A DNA stretch of 64,000 nt from CAYQUC01 sp964420605 (GTDB taxonomy: Bacteria > Pseudomonadota > Gammaproteobacteria > UBA6429 > Thiohalophilaceae): the NCBI GenBank assembly GCA_964420605.1, contig CAYQUC010000008.1, positions 1-64,000 of the forward strand. Reading direction: 5' to 3'. The notes under the pieces are model-generated. The model worked only from the letters and a program-made list of their open reading frames with translations. It was not told the origin of the DNA and made no database searches. Positions 46,695-55,394 of this stretch are shown here, in pieces (position 1 is the first letter of the stretch; the number at the start of each line of letters is the position of its first letter). The position numbers and the translations under genes were made by a program.

Positions 46695-47659
46695 TATGCA
46701 TTGGCCTCGCGTTTTAATTTATTGCTGTCTTGATTTTTGAGTAACGGAAACCCCTGTTTTTCACGGCTGGCATAATAAAGCTCGGCAACTGCGCGTGATA
46801 AATTACGGATGCGTAAAATATACCGTTGACGTTCAGTAACTGAAATTGCATGACGTGCATCGAGCAAATTAAAAGTATGTGATGCTTTTAAAACTTGTTC
46901 GTAAGCAGGCAGCGGTAAACTGTGTTCAATTAATTTTTCGCTACTTGATTCGCAAGCATCAAACAGTTTAAACAAGGATTCAACGTCGGCATGTTCAAAA
47001 TTATAGGTTGACTGCTCTACTTCGTTTTGATGAAAAATATCCCCATAGCTAACTGGGCCGTCGGGACCATTGGACCAAACAATATCATAAATACTGTCAA
47101 CGCCTTGGATGTACATTGCGAGTCGTTCCAGACCATAGGTTATTTCACCTGCAACCGGACGGCATTCCAAGCCACCCACTTGTTGAAAATAAGTAAACTG
47201 CGTTACTTCCATGCCATTTAACCAAACTTCCCAACCAAGTCCCCAGGCACCTAAGGTGGGAGATTCCCAGTTATCTTCGACAAAGCGAATATCGTGTACT
47301 AAAGGATCGAAGCCCAACATACTCAGAGATTCTAAATACAATTCTTGTATATTATCTGGTGAGGGTTTAAGTAATACTTGGAACTGATAATAGTGCTGTA
47401 ACCGATTTGGGTTCTTGCCATAACGTCCGTCTGTTGGTCGGCGTGATGGTTGAACATAGGCAGTACGCCAAGGCTCGGGCCCAATCGCACGAATAAAAGT
47501 TGCAGGATGAAAGGTACCAGCACCAACTTCCATATCATATGGTTGCATAATTGTGCAGCCATTTCGTGCCCAGAAATTTTGCAGCGCGAAAATCAGACCT
47601 TGAAATGTTGATGGGTCAAACATCTGGTTTTTATTGAATTTGTCTCTTTTTCCAACCAA
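46694..47659 (-). CDS. glyQ: glycyl-tRNA synthetase alpha subunit
   Basis: GlyQ carries the catalytic part of the enzyme. The 321-residue protein contains NFWARNGCTIMQPYDMEVGA, FHPATFIRAIGPEPW, RPTDGRYGKNPNRLQHYYQF and GWEVWLNGMEVTQFTYFQQ. It is followed immediately by glyS and starts the leftward operon. The start at 47659 may be internal Met options (MVGKR or MFDPS), but the first fits. Confidence 0.97.
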   Translation of the reverse strand: MVGKRDKFNKNQMFDPSTFQGLIFALQNFWARNGCTIMQPYDMEVGAGTFHPATFIRAIGPEPWRTAYVQPSRRPTDGRYGKNPNRLQHYYQFQVLLKPSPDNIQELYLESLSMLGFDPLVHDIRFVEDNWESPTLGAWGLGWEVWLNGMEVTQFTYFQQVGGLECRPVAGEITYGLERLAMYIQGVDSIYDIVWSNGPDGPVSYGDIFHQNEVEQSTYNFEHADVESLFKLFDACESSSEKLIEHSLPLPAYEQVLKASHTFNLLDARHAISVTERQRYILRIRNLSRAVAELYYASREKQGFPLLKNQDSNKLKREANA

Positions 47660-47827
47660 GTTAGTACCTGCTAATATTCAGTGCTATTCAGATAATCCTA
47701 AAGGCGGCATTATAACCATGCTAGCTTGAGGTAAACAGGGCTTTAATGATAATTGTTTACTGGATCACGTGAATAATTAAGTGAAATGCTAATCATTTCG
47801 TTAGCCTACTCTAATCTATTGATTTTA

Positions 47828-47856
47828 TTGACAATAACAATAAATTAATATAATAC
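47828..47856 (+). promoter_or_regulatory. sigma70-type promoter upstream of 47950
   Basis: TTGACA (47828-47833) is followed at 17 bases by TAATAC (47851-47856); an overlapping TATAAT lies at 47849-47854 (15-base spacer). It directs transcription to the right into the 190-residue gene. Confidence 0.55.
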
Positions 47857-47949
47857 CTTAACTATTTACTAGGTTAATAGAGCTGCATTGTAGTATATTG
47901 GTTCAAGTTTAGCGTCTGATGTGACGTTATACTAGATAGAGGTGAAACG

Positions 47950-48522
47950 ATGACATCTATTATAGTTGATAGTACAACGGCTCAGTGGCACAAGTTGGTT
48001 TTAGAGGCGCAACAAATTACTCAAAGTCCATTAAATGAAGATTTAGAAAGTTATCTGGTCTTTATGTTGATGCGAAATATCACTAATTCTGCCATTAATT
48101 CTCGCGTTATGGCGCTTGAATATATTGACAGTATTAACCGCTCTGGCTCCGAACGAGAAATGCGATTACGTGATGTTGGTGATCAATGTTTGTTATTTTC
48201 TGGTTTATACCCACAACGAGCCCAACGTCGACAAATGAAGGTTAAATACTATGTTGATTTAGGTCGTACTGCCTATTTACATTTAGCCGACGATCTTAGC
48301 GCTGGCGTGGCAAAACTTTATCAGCAATTATCAGACTCTTTTGTTTATGTCATGGATACCTTGTTGGCGATTAGAAGCATGAGTCAACAATCGCAAAATG
48401 GGGATGTCTTAATGGCGTTTGAACTATGGCAAGACATTAATAGCCAACACAGTTTTCGTGTCCTTCAACAGACATTATCAAAAAACAGTGTTTTCGCTAA
48501 ATCAAATTCACAATTACACTAA
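47950..48522 (+). CDS. conserved-looking protein of unknown function
   Basis: The 190-residue soluble protein starts at ATG after GATAGAGGTG. It is largely helical, with a basic centre (YPQRAQRRQMKVKYYVDLGRT). No transmembrane segment or signal is seen. I cannot assign a family. It precedes the response regulator gene at 48533 by 10 bases, so the two are probably cotranscribed and may work together. Confidence 0.62.
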   Translation: MTSIIVDSTTAQWHKLVLEAQQITQSPLNEDLESYLVFMLMRNITNSAINSRVMALEYIDSINRSGSEREMRLRDVGDQCLLFSGLYPQRAQRRQMKVKYYVDLGRTAYLHLADDLSAGVAKLYQQLSDSFVYVMDTLLAIRSMSQQSQNGDVLMAFELWQDINSQHSFRVLQQTLSKNSVFAKSNSQLH

Positions 48523-48532
48523 CATATAAAGC

Positions 48533-49669
48533 GTGCCAAAATTTTTAATTCTCTCAGTCGACGATGATTCATTCACTCAAGGCTTGATTAAAGAAATATT
48601 ATCAAATGAGTATGAAATTTCTTTAGTTCCGTCAGGTGAAGCGTGTTTATTGTATCTTGAAGATCATACCCCCGATTTAATTTTACTCGATGTTTCTATG
48701 CCTCCGGGGATTAATGGTTTTGAAACGTGTCGAGGCCTAAAGAAAAATGAAAAATTATTGAATGTACCGGTGATATTTGTTTCTGGTCAATCCTCAGAAG
48801 CTGAACGTTTAGAAGGTTATGAGTCAGGCGGTGTTGATTATATTTTAAAGCCGTTTGAGATTGAATATCTACGCGATACAATAAATTTGAACTTGGAGCT
48901 AGCTAGACAAAATAGTAAAAAAAATAAGCTTGAACAAAGCTTATCAGATTCAAATCAATCTGCTATACATGCGTTAAATTACAGTAATGATTTAATTTTA
49001 GTTATTCAATTTTATGAACACTGCCATAAATTTGATACTCAAGAAATTATTGCAAGGCAATTATTATCAATTACAACATCGCTAGGATTACGCACAGTAA
49101 TTCAAATTAGAATGAATGGCACTAGTAAGGAATTTAGTGACTATGGTGTAGTGACTCCGCTGGAGCGAGAAGTAATTTATGAAAACCATGAGCTTGGAAT
49201 GTTTTATAAACTGCACAGTTATTTAATGGTTAATCATTCTAATATATCCATATTAATTAAAAATATGCCCGTAGAAACGGATGCGGAACATGAGTTAACG
49301 TACAGTAAGTTACAAGAAACATTACGGGCGTTAAATTATGCTGCCAATAGATGCGTTACAAAATTGATTAAAAAAAGTAATTTACATGCAAATTTTGGCT
49401 CAATTAAAAATAACGATTTAATCGATATTATGATTCTCAAATTACAAAACATTTTTGATGATTATAAAGAAAATACAATTAAGAGCTTAAAAGAAATAAT
49501 TGACTCACTGGATTTATTAAAGCAAGAATCATACTCCGAGACTGTTAAAGCACAAATAGGCGCTATTATCAAAACGGCATTAAGTGAGACCTCAGAATTA
49601 CAAAATCAACAGCTTGAATTTCAAATAATAAAAGAAGAAATTGAAGATTTATTAGAAATAATCGCATAG
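48533..49669 (+). CDS. response regulator with unrecognised C-terminal region
   Basis: A GTG start gives a receiver domain (~1-125: VDDDSFTQ, phosphoacceptor in LILLDVSMPPG, and KPF). The rest (~130-378) is helical and coiled, containing DLILVIQFYEHCHKFDTQEI (~150-170) and a Gln/Glu-rich terminal coiled coil. It has no DNA-binding, GGDEF, EAL or PP2C motif. The output is unknown. It is cotranscribed with the 47950 gene. Confidence 0.8.
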   Translation: MPKFLILSVDDDSFTQGLIKEILSNEYEISLVPSGEACLLYLEDHTPDLILLDVSMPPGINGFETCRGLKKNEKLLNVPVIFVSGQSSEAERLEGYESGGVDYILKPFEIEYLRDTINLNLELARQNSKKNKLEQSLSDSNQSAIHALNYSNDLILVIQFYEHCHKFDTQEIIARQLLSITTSLGLRTVIQIRMNGTSKEFSDYGVVTPLEREVIYENHELGMFYKLHSYLMVNHSNISILIKNMPVETDAEHELTYSKLQETLRALNYAANRCVTKLIKKSNLHANFGSIKNNDLIDIMILKLQNIFDDYKENTIKSLKEIIDSLDLLKQESYSETVKAQIGAIIKTALSETSELQNQQLEFQIIKEEIEDLLEIIA

Positions 49670-49812
49670 TCAAAATCTCAGCTTTTCAAATGTAACGCAA
49701 ATAGTTTGTCATTTAAACCAGTAATGTAGATTAAACGTTATAATGGTAGACAGATATCGGTATTTGTATTAATTTTCAAAATCAAATCAGTTATTAAAAA
49801 CAGGATTGTTTA

Positions 49813-50799
49813 ATGAGATTAATAGAAGTTGTCGTTGATGGTGGTCACCTCGATACAATCAAAGGCATTGCTGAGCAGCATGGTATTATTGACTATTGGT
49901 CAATTCAAGGTTATGAAGAAGAGCGTTGTATTGTACGAATGTTGGTTGGGCCTGAAAAGCAACAAATAGTTTTAGACGCGGTACAAAATGCGGTTATCAC
50001 GTCTGATAATGCCAGAGTTGTTATTTTACCGGTTGAAGCGACATTGCCGCGACCGGAGCAAGATGCAACGAGTGAACAAGCCTCTAAAATCGCGCGCACC
50101 CGTGAAGAGCTGTACCAAAACATTCAAAATGGCGCACAATTAAATAGTAATTACTTACTAATGGTGGTGTTCTCGACTATCGTTGCAGCCATTGGCTTGT
50201 TAGAAAATAACGTTGCGGTAATCATTGGTGCCATGGTGATTGCTCCCCTGCTCGGGCCAAACATTGCTTTGTCGTTTGCTACCTCGATTGGCGATTCACA
50301 ATTAATTTGGAAATCCTTTAAAACTAATGTCATTGGTATTTTTATTGCCTTATTAATCTCTTTGATAATTGGTTATTTATGGCATATTGAAAATCTTAAT
50401 AGCGAAATTTTAGCGCGTACTGTGGTAGGTTTGGATATCGTACTGCTAGCATTGGCATCAGGTGCTGCTGCTGTTTTGTCCTTAACTTCGGGTGCAGCGA
50501 GTGCTTTGGTTGGCGTGATGGTTTCTGTGGCACTATTGCCGCCAACCGTGACTTTGGGTTTAATGCTAGGAACTGGATTATGGGATTTAGCCATGGGTGC
50601 TGGGTTATTATTATCGGTCAATATTGTGTGTGTGAATCTTTCGTCGAAAATGGTATTTTTATTTAAAGGTGTTAAACCACGTCGGTGGTTAGAAAAACAA
50701 AAAGCCAAACAGTCTATGACAGTGTATATAACAGTATGGTTAATTGCGTTAATTTTGTTGGTAGTTTTAATGAAGCTCTATGAACGTATCGCTATTTAA
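49813..50799 (+). CDS. DUF389-family membrane protein
   Basis: The 328-residue protein has an N-terminal soluble ~100-residue domain (MRLIEVVVDGGHLDTIK) and about five to six C-terminal membrane segments beginning near 120. The motif ENNVAVIIGAMVIAPLLGPN marks the DUF389 (TIGR00341) family of transporter-like proteins of unknown substrate. It ends 34 bases before the convergent aminotransferase gene. Confidence 0.87.
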   Translation: MRLIEVVVDGGHLDTIKGIAEQHGIIDYWSIQGYEEERCIVRMLVGPEKQQIVLDAVQNAVITSDNARVVILPVEATLPRPEQDATSEQASKIARTREELYQNIQNGAQLNSNYLLMVVFSTIVAAIGLLENNVAVIIGAMVIAPLLGPNIALSFATSIGDSQLIWKSFKTNVIGIFIALLISLIIGYLWHIENLNSEILARTVVGLDIVLLALASGAAAVLSLTSGAASALVGVMVSVALLPPTVTLGLMLGTGLWDLAMGAGLLLSVNIVCVNLSSKMVFLFKGVKPRRWLEKQKAKQSMTVYITVWLIALILLVVLMKLYERIAI

Positions 50800-50832
50800 T
50801 CTGAATGGGCTATTTGCCAAACACAGTAATAT

Positions 50833-52026
50833 TCAAGTCGCTAATAATACCGATAATAATTTTTTTCTGATTGAATTATCCATATTAATAATGTTCGGTA
50901 AGTACAGCATTTTATTAAGTAATGACTGAGCAAAGTGATTATTGTTAATAGCAATTTGAGAGTGTTTCCCCAAGGTTGAATCAAACCCGTGTTGTAATAA
51001 TGTTTTTTGTAAGTGTTCGGGATTTTCGGTCAATATTGGTATCAACCAAAAAGAATTAAACTGTGCTGAATAGCCGGGTATTTCATAATGGTGATTTAAT
51101 TTTTGTATAAATTGTCGAGAGTGTATTTCGCGATTTTTAAATGAATCATGATTATTGGTTTGTAAACGTAGATTAAGCAGATACAGTAAATGCAGCGGCG
51201 CTTTAAAACGTATTTGAGAAATTAAATTTGTGGCGTTAAAGCTCTTTGCTATTTTACTCATAGTTGTGTTGATATCATAGCGCAATAACATTAGCATCTT
51301 AATAAAAACAGTATAGAGTGTAGCAGACGATAATAATTTTAATACAGAATACTTTATAAGCCGTTTAAAAAACCAAAATTCAGATTTAATTGGATAGTTA
51401 TTTTCAATTAAATTAATTTTATCAAGCTGTTGTTGAGTTCTGGTTACTACAATTGCTGCACCAAGGGCAGTTGATGATTTGATTACGCCAAAGCTAAATA
51501 AGCTAAAGTCAGCATATTGACTTCCATAATAGTTCGCACCACAAAAAGCCTGAGCACAATCTTCAATCAAAATAATATTATACTGTTTGCAGAGTTGATG
51601 TATTTTTTTAAGATTGTTAATCACTCCGTATAACTGAGCAATAATTATTACCTTGGTATTTTTTGTGATCAAGTTCATCAAATTTTCGGGTGTTATAGTG
51701 AAATCTGCCGCGTTGAATGTGACCGCTATAACACTAAGGTTATGATCTGTCACTATAGCAGCCATATCCGGAATATTGATGGCACTCATTAACACTTCGG
51801 AACCAGCAGTTAAATGGAGTGACGTTAAAATAGCATCCAATGCAGTTCGAACGGTAAAACTAATTTTTACATAAGGTTTTTTCCAATGAGTAATAATTTG
51901 TTTTTCTAATGCTGCCTTTTTTATTGGAAAGCAATACGATAAAACGCAACGATAAATGTATGATTGTGAAATATCAATATCGTGTCTTGGATATATTGTT
52001 GAAATTTTTTTTGGTAATCCTGTCAT
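50833..52026 (-). CDS. DegT/DnrJ/EryC1/StrS-family PLP aminotransferase
   Basis: The 397-residue protein matches this family: VLMSAINIPDMAAIV, IIAQLYGV, ILIEDCAQAFCGANYYG, and the Schiff-base lysine in FSFGVIKSSTALGAAIV. Such enzymes transfer amino groups to keto-sugars (or act as dehydratases) in polysaccharide or antibiotic sugar synthesis. It carries a hydrophobic central insertion (YSVLKLLSSATLYTVFIKML) that could contact membrane. No other polysaccharide gene is adjacent, so the pathway is unclear. Confidence 0.82.
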   Translation of the reverse strand: MTGLPKKISTIYPRHDIDISQSYIYRCVLSYCFPIKKAALEKQIITHWKKPYVKISFTVRTALDAILTSLHLTAGSEVLMSAINIPDMAAIVTDHNLSVIAVTFNAADFTITPENLMNLITKNTKVIIIAQLYGVINNLKKIHQLCKQYNIILIEDCAQAFCGANYYGSQYADFSLFSFGVIKSSTALGAAIVVTRTQQQLDKINLIENNYPIKSEFWFFKRLIKYSVLKLLSSATLYTVFIKMLMLLRYDINTTMSKIAKSFNATNLISQIRFKAPLHLLYLLNLRLQTNNHDSFKNREIHSRQFIQKLNHHYEIPGYSAQFNSFWLIPILTENPEHLQKTLLQHGFDSTLGKHSQIAINNNHFAQSLLNKMLYLPNIINMDNSIRKKLLSVLLAT

Positions 52027-52198
52027 ATTAATAAATTGAGTTTTGTATTTAATATTTTATGTGGTTTAAACTTTGATAAATTTCAACATTATACTGTAAA
52101 TCAAGTTATTTAATTTTCAATAGTGTGAAGCTAATGGGATAGTTTGATAAATTCCACAGTTATAATCGCGCTTCACCGTTATTTGGACATTATATTCA

Positions 52199-52810
52199 AT
52201 GATAGAGAAAGTCGCACAAAAGGCATTTTCAGCCGTGATGATTGCATTTGTCGAAAATGAGATTGCATTTGGCAATGAATATCGAGCAGTCGAAATGGAA
52301 TTGTTGGGTAGAGCTTCCATCGGGATTGAATTTAAATTACCTTTAAAAACCAATCTGGATGAAGTTCTACAAACATTTGGTGTGAGTCCACCTAACCATG
52401 AGTCGGATCGTGGATTTCATGTTGTTAGTTTAAAATCAAACTATACAAATGCACGCTCGGTGTATTTTCCACTAGATGAAAATAACATCGCGCAGCAGTC
52501 CATAATTAAATTTAATGCTGTAAACTATGCCTTGGCGCGTTTAAAAAACAAGGAATGGTATAGCCTGGTAGCAAGCTGTAATCACAATACAGTCTTGATT
52601 ACACAGACAGAAATGACGGACATTATTGCAACGGTTTTAGTCATTTCCAATGCATTACGTGTTGGTTTTAACTGGAGTAGTGATTCTCAGCTTTGTTATC
52701 CGTTTAATAATGACATGGTTGTTGAAATTAACTTTGATGGCAATGCACTGCGTTTTTATCAAGACAATCAACATTATGCTAATCAAAGTGAGCTAGCCAC
52801 TAAAGTGTAA
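52199..52810 (+). CDS. protein of unknown function
   Basis: This is a 203-residue protein with no signal or membrane segment. Middle and C-terminal beta-rich segments (RASIGIEFKLPL, TVLITQTEMTDIIATVL) suggest a globular domain. I recognise no family. The ATG at 52199 has no strong ribosome binding site. Confidence 0.6.
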   Translation: MIEKVAQKAFSAVMIAFVENEIAFGNEYRAVEMELLGRASIGIEFKLPLKTNLDEVLQTFGVSPPNHESDRGFHVVSLKSNYTNARSVYFPLDENNIAQQSIIKFNAVNYALARLKNKEWYSLVASCNHNTVLITQTEMTDIIATVLVISNALRVGFNWSSDSQLCYPFNNDMVVEINFDGNALRFYQDNQHYANQSELATKV

Positions 52811-52938
52811 TTTAGTGGCTCTTTTATCTTTGTCATAATTTGTCATATTTGACCATAAATAATCACTTTAGCACTATAGTAGTGTCATATTTGTTAGGTA
52901 CTTTGTGTTTAATCGTTAACAAACAAAGGTCAGACAAA

Positions 52939-53250
52939 ATGAGACTACAAGCTAATCAAGTTAAAAATTTAAATCCTAATTTAATCGATACTCAAAAACA
53001 ACGTGTTGCAAAATTGTATGGCATTTATTTAGAGGCCATGAAGGCGGCATTTGATGAAGGCAATCGCTACGTAGCGCAAACGATGAATAACGGTGATCAC
53101 GACTTACAATCAGCGTTACGGGTTAGGAGTTATCATATTGACAAGGCAGCTAAAAAATATCAAGAATATAATATTGAATCACTTGCACAGTTCTTTAATG
53201 TTAGTTCGAGTGAAATTAGAAATGCGACGAATATGCTTAATACGTTATGA
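52939..53250 (+). CDS. small helical protein of unknown function
   Basis: The start at ATG 52939 follows AAAGGTCAG and gives 103 residues; the longer frame upstream (from 52840) has no reasonable start. The protein is mostly helical (MKAAFDEGNRYVAQTMNNGD, IESLAQFFNVSSSEIRNA), with no signal or membrane segment. I recognise no family. Confidence 0.58.
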   Translation: MRLQANQVKNLNPNLIDTQKQRVAKLYGIYLEAMKAAFDEGNRYVAQTMNNGDHDLQSALRVRSYHIDKAAKKYQEYNIESLAQFFNVSSSEIRNATNMLNTL

Positions 53251-53614
53251 TCTTTGTCGACAAAAAAAATTATTTTAGGTTAAGTTTTTTATATTATGTC
53301 TAAAAAAATACTTGTTTACTAATTAAATAACTATTTATTTAAACGATAATCAAATATTCGAAATAAGTCATTTTAGGAATATGTCTCACTTAATAAATGC
53401 ATAGTTTGTTATACTCATTATGCATTTTTATTGATAGTGAAGTTATTTCGTTAAAGTGAGAAATTAAATTAATGAAAGATAAATTCTAGTTTATAAAAAG
53501 AAAAATTAGCCTTAACTAGTATGTTTGTGACGCAAATTGACTCTTAGATTCTATTCATAAATATCTTCAGTGTTTTATTATTCCATTAATGGACAACTTA
53601 GTTCTAACGATTAA
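53251..53614. other. AT-rich 364-bp intergenic region
   Basis: No gene is seen. An inverted repeat AAATGCATA / TATGCATTT (53395-53403, 53419-53427) with a following T-run could be a rightward terminator or operator. Confidence 0.35.
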
Positions 53615-54373
53615 ATGATCCGATTATTTTTTAAAAGTATTTTTTATACCACGCTATGTTTAATATCAGTAGAAACACATGCATCAAATTTGGGTGTATA
53701 TTTTTCAGGCGGTTTTTGGTCAACTCAATACACTGGTTTTGTAACAGACAATAAAACGCTATCAAATAGCATCAATCTACAAGACGATTTACGTTTGGAT
53801 GATACACTGCAGAATTTTTTTTATATCTATATCGAACAAGAGATTCCATATACACCAAATTATCGCCTCGGACGAACCAGCATTAGGACTAGTGGCAACA
53901 GCATTATAAATAAATCATTATCATTTCAGGGAAATAATTATCTGATTAATGAGCAAGTTACATCAAAATTAAATCTTGAGCATATTGAAGCGGTATTATA
54001 TTGGAAATTGTTTGAAACCAATTATCGTGTTGATTTGGGCTTTGCGGTTAAGGATTTTAGTGGTGAAGTCAGCGTATTGGGCGCCATATCCGGTAAGTCG
54101 AGTGTGTCACTGAGTGAAACCATCCCGCTACTGTACGCCGGATTTAAAACGCAATTACCATTAACCGCACTAACAGTCGGAATGAATGGTAGTTTTTTAA
54201 TCATTAAAGAAGCGGCACTGTCTGATGTTATTGCTTTTGTTCGCTATGAGACGGACTCTTATGTTGGCATCGAATTTGGCTACCGAAGTTTTCAATTGAG
54301 GTTAAATAGTACTGCGTTAAAAACCAATGTCAAAATTACTGGCATGTACTTAACTGGTTTTATTTACTTTTAA
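53615..54373 (+). CDS. outer-membrane beta-barrel protein (TIGR04219-like)
   Basis: A signal peptide (~1-23, ending ETHASNLG) precedes an all-beta protein of 252 residues. LGVYFSGGFWSTQYTG, DDTLQNFFYIYIEQEIPYTP and LGFAVKDFSG recall the TIGR04219 outer-membrane barrel family. Function unknown. It overlaps the convergent lipoprotein gene by four bases at its stop. Confidence 0.78.
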   Translation: MIRLFFKSIFYTTLCLISVETHASNLGVYFSGGFWSTQYTGFVTDNKTLSNSINLQDDLRLDDTLQNFFYIYIEQEIPYTPNYRLGRTSIRTSGNSIINKSLSFQGNNYLINEQVTSKLNLEHIEAVLYWKLFETNYRVDLGFAVKDFSGEVSVLGAISGKSSVSLSETIPLLYAGFKTQLPLTALTVGMNGSFLIIKEAALSDVIAFVRYETDSYVGIEFGYRSFQLRLNSTALKTNVKITGMYLTGFIYF

Positions 54374-55185
54374 TTGTCAACTAGCAAAATGTGTGATGAT
54401 TTAATTAGCATGTCGGCAGTTTTATTCGAGTTTACTAATTTGCCTTGTATGATGATGGCTGACTTTTTATATATCGATGCAAATTGTTTGTTGTTGGTAT
54501 AATACTTAATTACAAAATTATCATTATTATTCGATTTACCGGTATTGGTGAATTCTGCAATATAGCGCATATTTGGCATTTTACCGCTTTTGTTTTGTTC
54601 AAAATGCGATAACGTTACATTAAGACTATAAGTGTGCGGCATCATTTGTTGCGTTATCCAGGCTTTGCTGTGATTTTTGGGTAGATGTTTTATCACTAAA
54701 TAGTGAAATAAAAAATTATTATAGATTTCATTCTTAACTTGCTGATAACGTTGTTGGTTGTTAACGATGTTATAAATACTTTCGGCAAGTTTTGTTGGTA
54801 ATTTTTCGACATCAAAGAACGATAACCGATCTTCATTAATCCACTGCCCTTTCTTAATGCTGTATTGCTGTATATTTTTTAACTGCACTTTAATCGTGTT
54901 ATATTTAAATTCAATATAAACGGTATAGCGTAGTTTCGCACCAAAATTGGATTGATGAATATAATCCGAGGTATAGACGTTATTGATGATATCAATTTTT
55001 TTAGGATAAATAGCATTGTCTTGAAATACTTTAAGAACCGCAGGATGGACACTGTTAGAGCCAGTATAAAATTTAGTATAAAAAAGTGTAGTGCCGCTAT
55101 ACAAGTGGTTGTTGTACGGTTTTGTGCTACATGAAAATAGCGAACTTATTATAATAACGCTTAAAACACTGCTTTTAATGCCCAT
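54370..55185 (-). CDS. putative lipoprotein of unknown function
   Basis: A lipobox-like LFSC at 16-19 predicts lipidation. The 271-residue protein is beta-rich in its second half (YSLNVTLSHFEQNKSG) and ends AIIIQGKLVNSNKTADMLIK. No family is recognised. It is convergent with the beta-barrel gene, overlapping by four bases. Confidence 0.62.
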   Translation of the reverse strand: MGIKSSVLSVIIISSLFSCSTKPYNNHLYSGTTLFYTKFYTGSNSVHPAVLKVFQDNAIYPKKIDIINNVYTSDYIHQSNFGAKLRYTVYIEFKYNTIKVQLKNIQQYSIKKGQWINEDRLSFFDVEKLPTKLAESIYNIVNNQQRYQQVKNEIYNNFLFHYLVIKHLPKNHSKAWITQQMMPHTYSLNVTLSHFEQNKSGKMPNMRYIAEFTNTGKSNNNDNFVIKYYTNNKQFASIYKKSAIIIQGKLVNSNKTADMLIKSSHILLVDN

Positions 55186-55359
55186 AACGCAATTCTAACA
55201 TAGTGAGTATTGTGTAAACCTTAAGTTGATAACAGATCTGAAATTTAATGTTGCCAGCATTGTTAGTATTTTCAGTTAAATATTTGTTAATAATAATGTC
55301 ATTATTTATATCTGATTTGCACCTGCATATCTATGGTGTTTAAAATAAATTGAATTAAA

Positions 55360-55388
55360 TAGGCATTGAACATATTATCCAATGCCTA
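55360..55388 (-). terminator. intrinsic terminator after the di-haem protein gene
   Basis: A perfect 9-bp stem TAGGCATTG (55360-55368) / CAATGCCTA (55380-55388) with an 11-base loop lies just after the stop at 55395. On the minus strand it is followed by TTTAATTCAATTTATTTT. Confidence 0.75.
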
Positions 55389-55394
55389 AGTAAT

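Noticed and set aside
47762..47780. parS-like ATCACGTGAA upstream of the 47950 gene
   Set aside because: The flanks fit poorly (four mismatches in 16); not comparable to the two exact sites in recF.
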